DNA from: Ga0077555 sp031367895
Lineage (GTDB): Bacteria > Pseudomonadota > Alphaproteobacteria > Rhizobiales > Hyphomicrobiaceae
Direction: 5' to 3'
Length of the DNA stretch: 25,890 nucleotides
NCBI GenBank assembly: GCA_031367895.1
Contig: JANLQP010000152.1
Coordinates: 1 to 25,890, forward strand
Below the pieces are notes generated by a model. That model saw only the letters and a list, made by a program, of their open reading frames with translations. It had not been told where the DNA came from and ran no database searches. Both the position numbers and the translations under genes were made by a program. Positions 1-8,332 of the stretch are shown one piece after another. Position 1 is the stretch's first letter. Each line of letters starts with the position of its first letter.

Positions 1-329
1 ATGCCATTATCGAGCGCTGGGGCGAAATCAGTGACGACCCGGTACAGAAGCTCTTGTCCCTTCTGCAAAATTCCGAGCGCCACATCCCTGAGTACGCCTA
101 TCGGGCTTTGTGCCGCATTAACGCCGCCAAGGATCCCGCCGTTGCCGAGGTTCTGCTCGTGCGCGTGACGCAACGACACTATGCCTATCCGAACGCCGCC
201 GTCGTCGCTCTCATTCGGTCCGGTCATCGCCAGAGGCTGGCGGTCATTGCGCAGCAACGCAAAGACACGACAATGGAGCATTTGCTCAAGTGGACGCGTG
301 ACGATGTGGACGAGAAGGCCTGCCGCTGA
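1..329 (+). CDS. 3' end of a possible helical-repeat (HEAT-like) protein, partial
   Basis: The reading frame is already open at the left edge (first full codon at position 3) and runs to TGA at 327-329, so only about 108 C-terminal residues are visible. The TTG at 54 is internal to this open frame and need not be the start. The sequence is soluble and helix-rich, with alternating short helices such as LLSLLQNSE, AYRALCRI and AVVALIRSG, which is the rhythm of HEAT/Armadillo-type repeats. There is no membrane segment or catalytic motif. The following 283 bases hold no convincing gene. HEAT-like is inferred from pattern only; a plain hypothetical protein is the fallback. Confidence 0.5.
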   Translation, partial: AIIERWGEISDDPVQKLLSLLQNSERHIPEYAYRALCRINAAKDPAVAEVLLVRVTQRHYAYPNAAVVALIRSGHRQRLAVIAQQRKDTTMEHLLKWTRDDVDEKACR

Positions 330-612
330 GCCGCGAAAGCGCAATCATGTCCTTGGGTAGCACAGACCATTGTCTGCCATCCCAGTGTCTCGTCGGCTCT
401 CGGAGGTGCTTCGACCTTGAGTACGGAGAGGGCCCCAATCCTTCTCCTTCGGGTCACAAGCGACGACTTGCGCCCGTACAGAGCGGCTCGCTTCTTTACA
501 GCTTGACCTCCGAAACCGGACAGCGCGAGCCAACACCGCACGGCGCGCATCACGTGTGAAGCGATACTTCATACATCGACTCTTGACGCCAACCACCAAG
601 CGACCCCTCGCC
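330..612. other. Intergenic gap, nothing recognised
   Basis: This gap separates the left-edge partial gene from the CoA-transferase that ends at 613 on the other strand. Short open frames exist on both strands (for example 347-559 on the plus strand), but they lack a family signature and a ribosome-binding site. I see no strong hairpin followed by a T tract, so the terminator of either flanking convergent gene is not obvious. Confidence 0.5.
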
Positions 613-1809
613 CTACCCGAGTACACCCAGGCCACGCAGGCGCCCGATGTCGTCGGCGGAGTAGCCGGCTTCGCGCAGGAGCGCGTCCGAATGCTGGCCG
701 ACGGCTGGCGCACGTTGCGGCGCAACCTTGGTCTCGCCGTCGATATGGAACGGGCTCGACACGGTCAGGCCCTTGCCGTCCGCGAACGGGACGAGCGCAC
801 CGATCTGCTGGAACTGGGCATCGCCGGACGCCTCGTTCACCGTATGCACGCCGCCGAACGTGACGCCTGCGGCATCCAGAACCGCGCGCCATTCCGCAAA
901 GTCGCGTTGTGCGAAAACTTCGTCGAGGATCGCGGTCAGGGCAACGGCGTTCTGCTTGCGCGCATCGCTGGTCTTGAAACGCGGGTCGTCTGCCAGTTGC
1001 GTTGCGCCGATGACGGCGAGGAACTCACGCAGCTGGCGCTGCTCGTTGTGCAGTGCCATCAGGAACCACCGGCCATCGCGACAACGATAGTGGTTGGCCA
1101 GCGCATTCGGCGCTTTGGCACGTGGTGGGCGCGGCGCGATGTGTTCGCCGAACAACCGGCTCTGCACGAAGCACGCGTTGGCCCACAGCCCGTTCTGGAT
1201 CAGCGAGGTTTGCACGACGCCGCCCTTGCCGGTCTTTTCGCGGCGGTAGAGCGCCGTGACGATCGCGGCATACAACGCGGTGCCGCTGGGGTGGTCGCCC
1301 ATCCCAGGTGCCGAGCGCGCCGGTTCGGTGTCGCCGGTGGCACGCACCATGTCCATCAATCCGGAGCGGGCCCAGTAAGCGGTCGCGTCAAAGCCGGTTT
1401 TCGCGGCTTCCTCGCCCTCCTCGCCGTAGGCCGTGAACGAGGCGTAGATCAGGCGTGGATTGATCGCGAGCAGATGCGCCGCGGCGATCTTGAGGCGATC
1501 GCGCACCGGCAGCGGAAAGTTCGTCACGAACACGTCCGCCGAGGCGATCAGCCGATTGAGCACGGCGAGGCCGTCGGCGTGCTTCAGGTCGACGGCGAGG
1601 CTGCGCTTGTTGCGCGATGTCAGCTGCCAGTAGTAATCGGTGGTCTTGCCGGGAATGGGCGTCGATGCGCGCCAGGGGTCGCCGGCGCCCGGCGGTTCGA
1701 GCTTGATGACGTCGGCGCCGAAGTCGGAGAGGATGGTCGCCGCCGCCGGTCCCGCGATCCAGCTGGCGCAGTCGATGACCTTCAGGCCGGAAAAGATGTT
1801 CTCGGTCAT
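613..1809 (-). CDS. CaiB/BaiF family (family III) CoA-transferase
   Basis: The 398-residue product has the normal length of a family III CoA-transferase, which moves CoA between carboxylic acids. The N-terminus (LKVIDCASWIAGPAAATI, then LSDFGADVIKLEPP at about 27-40) is the hallmark of the family. D172 in GMGDHPSG sits where the aspartate that forms the acyl-anhydride and aspartyl-CoA intermediate is found in formyl-CoA transferase and CaiB. The gene is last of three on the minus strand, 50 bases after the lipid-transfer-like gene, so it probably activates the acid handled by that cassette. An AAGGA motif lies directly against the ATG, an unusually short spacing, but the N-terminus is standard for the family. 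The substrate cannot be named. Confidence 0.93.
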   Translation of the reverse strand: MTENIFSGLKVIDCASWIAGPAAATILSDFGADVIKLEPPGAGDPWRASTPIPGKTTDYYWQLTSRNKRSLAVDLKHADGLAVLNRLIASADVFVTNFPLPVRDRLKIAAAHLLAINPRLIYASFTAYGEEGEEAAKTGFDATAYWARSGLMDMVRATGDTEPARSAPGMGDHPSGTALYAAIVTALYRREKTGKGGVVQTSLIQNGLWANACFVQSRLFGEHIAPRPPRAKAPNALANHYRCRDGRWFLMALHNEQRQLREFLAVIGATQLADDPRFKTSDARKQNAVALTAILDEVFAQRDFAEWRAVLDAAGVTFGGVHTVNEASGDAQFQQIGALVPFADGKGLTVSSPFHIDGETKVAPQRAPAVGQHSDALLREAGYSADDIGRLRGLGVLG

Positions 1810-1859
1810 TCCTTGATATCCCGTTTGCCAAGAGGCAGCGCCTCAGTGATCCGCAACGC

Positions 1860-3044
1860 TCAGTAGGGGTCGCCGACGAAGATGAACGTCGTGCCCGTGA
1901 CGATCGGCGCGCTGGCACCGACGAACGAAACGTTGGCGCCTTTCACCTGGCGCGAACCGGCGCGGCCCGAGGCCTGCAACGCGCCTTCGATGATGTGCCA
2001 GAGGCCGTGGATTCGGCCTGTTCCCAAGCTGCCTCCAAACGTATTCATCGGCAGCTCGCCGTCGAGCTCGATCCGGCCGTCCTGGATGAAATCGAGCGCC
2101 TCGCCCTCCTTGCAGAAGCCGTAGGACTCCAGGCCGTAGATCACCGAGGCCGAGAAACCGTCGTAGATCTGCGCGACGTCGACGTCCTTTGGGGTGAAGC
2201 CCGAGCGCTCCCAGGTGAGTTTCGACGAACTCGACCCGCCTTCCATGTAGTCAGCGAGGCTGCCGATGCGACCGGCGACCTCGAAATGCAGGCGCTGGCC
2301 GTAGCCGGCGAGGTAGGCGGGCTGCGGTTTCAGATCGCGCGCACGATCGGCCGTTGTCAGCACGATCGCGACTGCGCCTTGCACCGGAATATCGCAATCG
2401 TAGAGGCAGAAGGGATGCGCGATCATGCGCGAGTTGAAATAGTCCTCGCGCGTCAGCTCCGTTCCGTAGAAGAACGCATGCGGGTTGTGCTGGGTGTGTT
2501 TGCGCTGCGTCAGCGCCAGCGTCACCATCTTGTCGCGGGACTGGTTGTTGCGCTCCAGATAGCGCGTGTAGGCAACCGCCATGTGCTGGCCCGGTCCGCC
2601 GAAGCCGTACGGTCCGGTGAATTGCGTCGGCCCGGCGGCTTGCCCGCTGGGTAAGTTCTGGTAGGTGCCCTTCGGGTTGTGCATTGCGCGCCAGACGACT
2701 GCGTACTTGCACATGCCTGCCAGCAGCGCGTTTGTCGCCGTCTGCACGGCGCCGCCGATGTTGTTGCTGCCGGCCTGCATATGCCAGGTGAGGTTCGGCA
2801 GCTTGAGCATCGCCATCATGCAGTTGACGGAAACGACGGAGATGCCGTCGACTTCGGCATGTCCCGTCGCCGGCAACTCCGGATAGGTCGAGAGGCCGTC
2901 GATGTCCGACATCTCGAGGCCGCTATCGGCCACCGCCCCTTTCACGGCCTCGAGCGCGTGCGCGGCGAGCGGAATGTCCGCCGAGCGCGTGGCTTTGGAG
3001 TATCCGACGCCGCTGACGGCGATCTTGCAGCGATTTTCCCACAT
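1860..3044 (-). CDS. Thiolase-fold lipid-transfer protein (Ltp2/SCP2-thiolase-like), cysteine-free active site
   Basis: The 394-residue protein has the thiolase fold layout: ISGVGYS-like N-terminus, a central SNNIGGAVQTATNALLAG segment (93-110), QIYDGFS at 292-298, and NTFGGSLGTGRIHG at 334-347 followed by an EGALQ helix. True thiolases carry a nucleophilic Cys before the GG-AV segment and a second Cys in a C-terminal CxG. Here these places read HMQAGSNN and GASAPIVTG, so both cysteines are absent. That is typical of Ltp2-type proteins, which with a DUF35 partner act as retro-aldolases on steroid side-chain CoA thioesters. The DUF35 gene lies just upstream, 14 bases away. The start is set by ATG at 3044 with AAGGGA upstream; the open frame continues to 3452 only as the overlap with that gene. 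The exact reaction is an inference. Confidence 0.88.
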   Translation of the reverse strand: MWENRCKIAVSGVGYSKATRSADIPLAAHALEAVKGAVADSGLEMSDIDGLSTYPELPATGHAEVDGISVVSVNCMMAMLKLPNLTWHMQAGSNNIGGAVQTATNALLAGMCKYAVVWRAMHNPKGTYQNLPSGQAAGPTQFTGPYGFGGPGQHMAVAYTRYLERNNQSRDKMVTLALTQRKHTQHNPHAFFYGTELTREDYFNSRMIAHPFCLYDCDIPVQGAVAIVLTTADRARDLKPQPAYLAGYGQRLHFEVAGRIGSLADYMEGGSSSSKLTWERSGFTPKDVDVAQIYDGFSASVIYGLESYGFCKEGEALDFIQDGRIELDGELPMNTFGGSLGTGRIHGLWHIIEGALQASGRAGSRQVKGANVSFVGASAPIVTGTTFIFVGDPY

Positions 3045-3058
3045 GGCGCTTGATCCCT

Positions 3059-3499
3059 TTAGGCAGCGGCGGGCGCGCGCGCCAATCGAAATTGCGGCAG
3101 CGTGATCTCGTCGTTGAGCGGTTCGAAAATCACCTCGACGCGGCGGCCGACCTTGGCTTCGGTGTAGGGCGAACCCATCAGATTGGCGGCAAGCAGAGCG
3201 CCCGGCGCGTCGTCGAGCTCGACGATGATCGACGCGTAGGGCACGACCGACGCGAAACGCTTGTCGCCGGTGTGATACATGATGGTGTAGGCGTAGATGG
3301 TGCCGGCGCCGCGCACGGCCTCGAACTTCAGATCGATCGACATGCACTTGAGGCAGGTCGCGTAGGGCGGATGCTGGAAGTGCTTGCACGTCTGGCAGCG
3401 TTGCAGTTCGAGGGTGTTCCGCTGTGCCGCGTCCCAGAACGGTTTCGTCCATTGATTGGGAACGGGCACGGGCCGCGTCACCTTGCTCCAGTCGCTCAT
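3059..3499 (-). CDS. DUF35 OB-fold / zinc-ribbon acyl-CoA-associated protein
   Basis: The 146-residue product has the two-part DUF35 plan. The N-terminal rubredoxin-like zinc ribbon carries C35-x2-C38 and C49-x2-C52 after the WTKPFWDAAQRNTL helix. The C-terminal OB fold includes the GAGTIYAYTIMYHTG strand and the PYASIIVELD and GRRVEVIFEPL strands. Members bind acyl-CoA and partner thiolase-like proteins; the known case is the ChsH2-DUF35/Ltp2 aldolase of cholesterol degradation. It is the first gene of the minus-strand cassette, and its stop is 14 bases before the start of the lipid-transfer-like partner, so co-translation and complex formation are likely. The family call is firm and the partner role is inferred from gene order. 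Confidence 0.92.
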   Translation of the reverse strand: MSDWSKVTRPVPVPNQWTKPFWDAAQRNTLELQRCQTCKHFQHPPYATCLKCMSIDLKFEAVRGAGTIYAYTIMYHTGDKRFASVVPYASIIVELDDAPGALLAANLMGSPYTEAKVGRRVEVIFEPLNDEITLPQFRLARAPAAA

Positions 3500-3540
3500 G
3501 CTCTCAAGCCTTCATGTTCGCGTCTGCAGCGATCCTAGGT

Positions 3541-3570
3541 GAGCGAATGGCGAATAGCCAATAGCGAATG
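3541..3570. repeat. Short imperfect tandem repeat (GCGAAT/GAATAGC units)
   Basis: Just upstream of the DUF35 gene the sequence alternates GCGAATGG, CGAATAGC, CAATAGC and GCGAATGG, an imperfect short tandem repeat of 7-9 base units. It lies in the divergent gap between the acyl-CoA cassette and the MFS transporter. No function is evident; it may be replication slippage or the edge of a dispersed repeat. Confidence 0.5.
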
Positions 3571-3695
3571 GGTGGGGCCGGAATGTCGGAACGCGGGATC
3601 GCACGCGCGCAAGCGCCTCGGTTCTAGCGACGCGTCAAAGCTCGCCCTATCGCAACACTCGAGCCCCTTCGTCTTGACGACGTGCAGCAACGTCG

Positions 3696-3902
3696 ATGCC
3701 GAGCCGGGTCGAGGAGTTCACCGAGGACGGGCTGACGATCGACGACACCGTTAAGATCGGGCGGGAACTCTGCGCCGACGGACTGGTCGACGACCTGTCG
3801 CGGGCGCAGGGCAACGTCAACTCGATTGAATCGCACCTGCCAGACAGGCACTGGCCGATCCTTGCGCGCGTGACGCGGGTGCGGAATTCGCCTAACGTCT
3901 AA
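3696..3902 (+). pseudogene. Remnant of an NADH:flavin oxidoreductase (old yellow enzyme family)
   Basis: A 68-codon open stretch encodes EEFTEDGLTIDDTVKIGREL followed by CADGLVDDLSRAQGN. This matches the part of FMN-dependent old-yellow-enzyme-type dehydrogenases where a G-L-T-x-x-D segment leads into a helix and the next barrel strand (L-x-A-x-G-L-V-D...GN). A complete enzyme of this class needs 400 to 700 residues. No upstream FMN-binding barrel strands or downstream NAD(P)/FeS domain can be joined in any frame here. The fragment is therefore best read as a decayed gene stranded between the acyl-CoA cassette and the MFS transporter. The match is from memory of the family and rests on about 35 residues. 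Confidence 0.42.
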
Positions 3903-3976
3903 CGCAAGGGCCGTGCCGCAGGGTTGCTTTGCTGCATTCAAGACCCAGCCGAGACAACAACGACCGGGAGGCTGAC

Positions 3977-5554
3977 GTGGAAGAGGCGATCGAAAAATCG
4001 GCGATGCGCAAGGTTTATATGCGCCTGCTGCCGTTCGCGCTGCTGTCGTACATCCTGGCCTACATCGACCGCATCAATGTCTCGTTCGCCGGCCTGACGA
4101 TGCGCGGCGACCTGAAGCTTTCGGCCACCGAATTCGGCTTCGCGCTCGGCACCTTCTTCCTCGGCTATTTCATCTTCGAAGTGCCGAGCAACGTCGTGAT
4201 GGAAAAGGTCGGCGCGCGGATCTGGATCGCGCGGATCATGGTCACGTGGGGCATCTTCGCGGCCCTGATGGCCTTCGTCTACGACGTCACCAGCTTCGCC
4301 ATCGTTCGCTTCCTGCTGGGTGTCGCCGAAGCCGGATTTTTCCCAGGGATGCTGCTCTATTTCACCTACTGGTTTCCGAGGAAGCACCACGCGCGCATCG
4401 TCTCGGGCTTCCTGGTGGGGCTGCCGATCGCCGTCGCCATGGGCGCGCCGGTGTCGACGTGGCTGCTCAGCCTCGACGGCATGTTCGGCCTCAAGGGCTG
4501 GCAGATCATGTACCTCGCGGAGGCGCTGCCAACGATCTTCATCGGCGTCCTGACGCTCGTCGTGCTCACCGACCGGCCGGAACAGGCGAAATTCCTCAAT
4601 GCGGAAGAAAAGGCCTGGCTCACCGCCCGCCTCAATGCCGAGCGCAAGGTGACGGGGGAGCCAGAGACGCACAATATGTGGCGCGCCCTGCGAGACCCCA
4701 AGGTGTTGCTGCTGACGCTCATGTATCTCGCGATCACGCTGGCGAGCCTTGCCATGCTCTATTACCAGACCGCCTACAGTCCCCCGGTCACCGCGTGGCT
4801 CAAGTCGATCTTCCCGGGGATCCACAAGGATGTGGCGACGATGTTGATCGTGCTCATTCCCTACGTCTTCGGTTTGTTCGGCATGCTGGTGTGGTCGCGC
4901 GTGGCCGATCGTGACCTGTGGAACGCCATGATCAACGGCAAAGTCCTGCTGATGGCAATCAACTATTTCGGCATCGTCACCGCCAGCCTCGGCATGCTCT
5001 ACTTCATTCCGCAGATCATCAAGTCGTTCGGCACGTTGACCAATATGCAGGTCGGCTGGCTGACGATGATCCCCTACATCTGCGGTGGTATCGCCATGGT
5101 CGCCTGGGGCCGTGTGTCCGACAAAATGAACGAGCGCAGATGGAACCTGCTGGCCGCGTGCATACTGTCGACGGGCGGCCTCCTGCTCGCCGGCTACGCC
5201 ATCAGCCCGGCCGGAAATTTGGGTGGCGGCTGGGCGCTCGCCGGCATGTCGCTCGCCGCCATGGGCTTTTATGGCTCGAAGGGCCCGTTCTTCGCGATGC
5301 CGCCGATGTTCCTGCGGGGAACGGCGCTTGCGGGCGGTTTTGCCTGGATCAACTCCATCGGCAATCTCGGCGGCACGGTCGGACCGTATTACGTCGGGTA
5401 CATGAAGGACGTGACCGGCGACTTCTCGGGCGGCCTCTACGGCCTGGCGTTGCTGGCGCTGATCGCCGCGATCGTGTGTGCGCTTTTCCTGCACATCCCC
5501 GATCCGTCGGAACAGCCAAGCACGGCCGATTCGGACGCGGTCAGGTCGCATTGA
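3977..5554 (+). CDS. MFS transporter, ACS-like (anion:cation symporter) family
   Basis: This encodes a polytopic inner-membrane carrier of about 525 residues. Near the N-terminus it has the ACS-family signature (YILAYIDRINVSFAGLTM with the conserved Asp-Arg pair), followed by DLKLSATEFGFALGTFF and then GYFIFEVPSNVVMEK. About 12 hydrophobic segments are split by a charged central loop (NAEEKAWLTARLNAERK). It is longer than the usual 430-450 residues because of extended loops in the second half. I prefer GTG at 3977, preceded by a good GGGAGG ribosome site; the frame opens at 3929 with a less convincing start. ACS proteins take up organic anions with protons, and here the likely cargo is the acid processed by the divergent acyl-CoA cassette. 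The substrate is unknown. Confidence 0.88.
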   Translation: MEEAIEKSAMRKVYMRLLPFALLSYILAYIDRINVSFAGLTMRGDLKLSATEFGFALGTFFLGYFIFEVPSNVVMEKVGARIWIARIMVTWGIFAALMAFVYDVTSFAIVRFLLGVAEAGFFPGMLLYFTYWFPRKHHARIVSGFLVGLPIAVAMGAPVSTWLLSLDGMFGLKGWQIMYLAEALPTIFIGVLTLVVLTDRPEQAKFLNAEEKAWLTARLNAERKVTGEPETHNMWRALRDPKVLLLTLMYLAITLASLAMLYYQTAYSPPVTAWLKSIFPGIHKDVATMLIVLIPYVFGLFGMLVWSRVADRDLWNAMINGKVLLMAINYFGIVTASLGMLYFIPQIIKSFGTLTNMQVGWLTMIPYICGGIAMVAWGRVSDKMNERRWNLLAACILSTGGLLLAGYAISPAGNLGGGWALAGMSLAAMGFYGSKGPFFAMPPMFLRGTALAGGFAWINSIGNLGGTVGPYYVGYMKDVTGDFSGGLYGLALLALIAAIVCALFLHIPDPSEQPSTADSDAVRSH

Positions 5555-5566
5555 GGCATTGGCGTC

Positions 5567-5654
5567 GGTTGGGTCAAGCGGCGCTCACGCAGCACAGCTC
5601 CGTGTCATGCCGGGGCGTGCTTCCAGGCTACAGCTAACTACAGCCAACCCAACC
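5567..5654. repeat. Inverted repeat between convergent genes (GGTTGGGT...ACCCAACC)
   Basis: GGTTGGGT at 5567-5574 is matched by ACCCAACC at 5647-5654, bracketing about 72 bases in the gap between the 3' ends of the MFS gene and accA. The ends resemble the dispersed GTAGGTTGGGT...ACCCAACCTAC palindromes common in rhizobial genomes. The right end continues to ACCCAACCTAC. The interior does not fold perfectly, so this looks like a degraded copy. It could also help terminate both convergent transcripts. Confidence 0.5.
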
Positions 5655-5661
5655 TACAGCG

Positions 5662-6618
5662 TCACAGCGAGCGGCCGATCGCCAGGAAGCGGTCGTGGCG
5701 TTGCTTGCGGATCTCTTCCGGTTTCATACGGTCGACGGGGGCAAGCGTCTTCTCGATCGCCGCGCCGACGCGCTCGATCGAGCCGTCCTTGTCGCGGTGT
5801 GCGCCGCCGACCGGCTCCGGAATGATGTCGTCGATGACGCCGAGGGCGAGCAAGTCCTGCGCCGTGATTTTCATCGAGGTGGCGGCGTCCTTGGCACGGT
5901 CGCTGTCGCGCCACAGGATCGATGCGGCGGCTTCAGGCGAGGCGACGGTATAGATCGAGTGCTCCAGCATCAGGATGCGGTTGGCGGTTGCGATGGCGAC
6001 GGCGCCACCCGAGCCGCCCTCGCCGATGACAACGGTGACGATCGGCACGCCGAGCGCGAGGCAGCAGTCCGTCGAGCGGGCGATTGCCTCGGCTTGGCCG
6101 CGTTCTTCCGCGCCGACGCCCGGATAGGCGCCAGCCGTGTCGACCAGCGTCAGCACGGCGAGGCCGAACTTGTCGGCCATCTCCATGAGGCGCACGGCCT
6201 TGCGGTAACCCTCGGGCCGGGCCATGCCGAAGTTGTGCTTGATCCGGCTTTCGGTGTCGTGGCCCTTCTCATGGCCGATCACCATGACGCTGCGTCCGCG
6301 GAACGTGCCGGTGCCGCCGATCACGGCCGCGTCTTCGGCGAAATAGCGGTCGCCGGCCATCGGCGTGAAGCTCTCGATCAGGCCGCCGACATAGTCGAGA
6401 CAATGCGGGCGCTCGGCGTGGCGGGCGACCTGCGTCTTCTGCCAGGGGTTGAGCTTGGCGTAGGTCTCGACCAGCAGCTGGCGTGCCTTCTGCTCGAGCT
6501 TGCTGATCTCTTCGCCGATCGAGACGTTCGAGCCGTCGCCTTCGGCGAGCGAGCGCAATTCCGCGACTTTGCTCTCGAGTTCCGCGATCGGCTTCTCGAA
6601 CTCGATGTAGGTGCGCAT
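5662..6618 (-). CDS. accA: Acetyl-CoA carboxylase carboxyltransferase subunit alpha
   Basis: The 318-residue product matches AccA in length and sequence throughout. It has the N-terminal helical segment (YIEFEKPIAELESKVAELR), the PHCLDYVGGLIESFTPMAGDR region, KGHDTESRIKHNFGMARPEG, the carboxyltransferase core LTLVDTAGAYPGVGAEERGQ, and GEGGSGGAVAI. With AccD it transfers the carboxyl group from biotin-BCCP to acetyl-CoA, giving malonyl-CoA for fatty acid synthesis in the cytoplasm. The start is the ATG at 6618, where the conserved MRTYIEFEKP begins; an ATG 39 bases upstream would add an unconserved tail. It follows xerD on the same strand with a 144-base gap. It is an essential housekeeping gene. 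Confidence 0.97.
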   Translation of the reverse strand: MRTYIEFEKPIAELESKVAELRSLAEGDGSNVSIGEEISKLEQKARQLLVETYAKLNPWQKTQVARHAERPHCLDYVGGLIESFTPMAGDRYFAEDAAVIGGTGTFRGRSVMVIGHEKGHDTESRIKHNFGMARPEGYRKAVRLMEMADKFGLAVLTLVDTAGAYPGVGAEERGQAEAIARSTDCCLALGVPIVTVVIGEGGSGGAVAIATANRILMLEHSIYTVASPEAAASILWRDSDRAKDAATSMKITAQDLLALGVIDDIIPEPVGGAHRDKDGSIERVGAAIEKTLAPVDRMKPEEIRKQRHDRFLAIGRSL

Positions 6619-6762
6619 GGGGCTGCCCCGCTCGTTTCTGGGCCGCCGCGGGTGCATGCAACCCGGGCAACGGCCATCAGGAGATTCGTCGGGTACATTG
6701 TAGCCGCAAGTGACGCTGTCAAGTTGCGTGTCGCGGGCTTTTGAACAGGAGTTTCAACGAGA

Positions 6763-7734
6763 TCAATTCTGCTGCAGATGTGCCTTGGCAAGCGGATGAT
6801 GGTCGTGGACCAGCTTGCGCAGTCGCTCTTCCAGCACATGGGTGTAGATCTGTGTCGTGGTGATGTCGGCATGGCCGAGCAATTGCTGCACGGAACGCAG
6901 ATCGGCGCCGCGGTCGAGCAGGTGGCTGGCGAAGGCGTGCCGGAGCACGTGCGGCGAGATTCGCTCCGGGTCGAGCCCGGCTTCCTCCGCGAGCGCCTTC
7001 AACTCCTGGGCGAGGCGGCGGCGGGTGAGATAGCCCTCGGCACTCTTCGAGGGGAACAGCCACTTGGTCTCGAGCATCGGCGCGATGTCGCTGTCGGCTT
7101 CGGCGCCGACGGCCAGATAGCGGTCGAGCGCGGCACGGGCAGTGGAATTGAGCGGCACCAGGCGCTCGCGGCCACCCTTGCCCGTGATGGTGAGCACCCG
7201 GTCGTCGCCCGTCAGGACGGAGCGGGGCAGGGAGACAAGCTCGGTGACGCGCATGCCGGTCGCGTAGAGAACCTCGAGCAGCGCGTGCAGACGCAACGCC
7301 CGGAACCGGTCGCGGCCGGTGAACGCCTCGATGCGTCTGCCCGCGGTGTCCAACAGCCGCTCGACCTCGGCAACCGACAGCGTTTTCGGCAGCGAACGTT
7401 CCTTGCGCGGGCCGGAAAAGCCGCGCGCCGGATCGTCGTCGATGATCTCCTCGGCAGCAAGGAAGCGGCAGAACTGGCGGATGGCGGAGAGGCGGCGCGC
7501 GCGGGACGAGGCCGCGAGACCGGCTTCCGAGATGTGTTTCATGTACGCGCTGATGTCGCGCGGTGTCAGCGTCACCAGCGTTTGGCGGGTGGTGGCCAGG
7601 AAGCCCTGGAGATCCTCGAGGTCGCGGCGGTAAGCGTCCGTCGTGTTGCGTGCCGCGCCCCGTTCCGCTCCGAGCATTTCGAGGAACTGCTCGATCAGTG
7701 CGCCGTCGGATTGCGTGGGGCTGGCGGTGGTCAC
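6763..7734 (-). CDS. xerD: Site-specific tyrosine recombinase XerD
   Basis: The 323-residue protein has the two-domain XerC/XerD plan. The N-terminal SAM-like core-binding domain spans about 10-105 and includes ISAYMKHIS and RRLSAIRQFCRFL. The catalytic domain carries the full set of residues: R162 (ATGMRVTEL), K186 (GKGGRERLVPL), H262 and R265 (SPHVLRHAFAS), H288 (LLGHADITTT) and the nucleophile Y297 (QIYTHV). With XerC it resolves chromosome dimers at dif. Its place next to accA, and the absence of any phage or integron context here, favour the housekeeping XerD over a phage integrase. The XerD-versus-XerC choice rests on neighbourhood and overall resemblance. Confidence 0.93.
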   Translation of the reverse strand: MTTASPTQSDGALIEQFLEMLGAERGAARNTTDAYRRDLEDLQGFLATTRQTLVTLTPRDISAYMKHISEAGLAASSRARRLSAIRQFCRFLAAEEIIDDDPARGFSGPRKERSLPKTLSVAEVERLLDTAGRRIEAFTGRDRFRALRLHALLEVLYATGMRVTELVSLPRSVLTGDDRVLTITGKGGRERLVPLNSTARAALDRYLAVGAEADSDIAPMLETKWLFPSKSAEGYLTRRRLAQELKALAEEAGLDPERISPHVLRHAFASHLLDRGADLRSVQQLLGHADITTTQIYTHVLEERLRKLVHDHHPLAKAHLQQN

Positions 7735-7862
7735 GGGGTGGCTCCGGCGGCGCGAATCAGGTGCGCGCAGAGTCGCACATTCGTCACCGCCGCCAAAGCT
7801 GTGAGTCGGTGGCCGTCATACCCACTTTGTTTCCCGGACGGAGCGGCCGCGCAACGGTCGTT

Positions 7863-8279
7863 TCAACTGACCGGGCCGGTCACCTGGTGGACCTCGATGA
7901 TGTTGCCGTCGGGGTCGTAGAAGAAAATCTGCTCCCAGCCCTTCATCGCCCAGGCGCCATAGTCCGAGAACGGGATCCCCTTGGCCTTCAGCCGTTCCTT
8001 GAAGCCGGCGATGTCGTCGGTGCGGAAAGCGATGTGGCCGCGTTCGATCGGGTTCACGGCCTGGCCGGTGCGGAAACCGACGCCGAGATCCTTCTCGGCC
8101 AGATGCATCTGCGTCGTACCGTCGGTGCGGAAGGCGACCTTGCCGGCATAGCCGCCCGACGTGTCGCGGTTGGCGTTCAAGCCCGGCTCCTCGCCCATGT
8201 CGAGCACGTCGCGATAAAACGCGTCTAGGGCGGGAACGTTGGTCGAGCAGAGATTGATGTGGTGGAGCTTGAGTTTCAT
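7863..8279 (-). CDS. VOC-fold (glyoxalase/bleomycin-resistance/dioxygenase) protein
   Basis: The 138-residue product has the paired beta-alpha-beta-beta-beta motif of the vicinal-oxygen-chelate superfamily. It opens with LHHINLCSTNVPALDAFYRDVLDMGEE-type sequence (split here as LHHINLCSTN and DAFYRDVL). The second module reads GHIAFRTDDIAGFKERLKAK and ends in FYDPDGNIIEVHQV. Likely metal ligands are H7, H82 and E129 plus one residue near 59. The start is the ATG at 8279, where homology begins; an upstream frame to 8396 runs back through the terminator hairpin and is unlikely to be translated. Members include glyoxalase I, methylmalonyl-CoA epimerase and fosfomycin-resistance enzymes; nothing here decides between them. 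Confidence 0.9.
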   Translation of the reverse strand: MKLKLHHINLCSTNVPALDAFYRDVLDMGEEPGLNANRDTSGGYAGKVAFRTDGTTQMHLAEKDLGVGFRTGQAVNPIERGHIAFRTDDIAGFKERLKAKGIPFSDYGAWAMKGWEQIFFYDPDGNIIEVHQVTGPVS

Positions 8280-8332
8280 GGTTCGCGTCCTCGCGGTTGG
8301 GTCAGCCACACTACCCGCCCAAGGCGCGCTGG

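Noticed and set aside
556..1866. A 436-codon plus-strand frame over the CoA-transferase gene
   Set aside because: The minus-strand frame has clear family motifs; the plus-strand translation is Arg/Ala/Gly-rich without any domain.
3045..3452. N-terminal extension of the lipid-transfer-like protein
   Set aside because: The extra codons are the DUF35 gene read out of frame; homology begins at the ATG at 3044, which has a ribosome site.
3938..5551. A 537-codon open frame antisense to the ACS-like transporter
   Set aside because: It is charged, low-complexity and without motifs, whereas the plus strand has a complete transporter. It is a codon-bias shadow.
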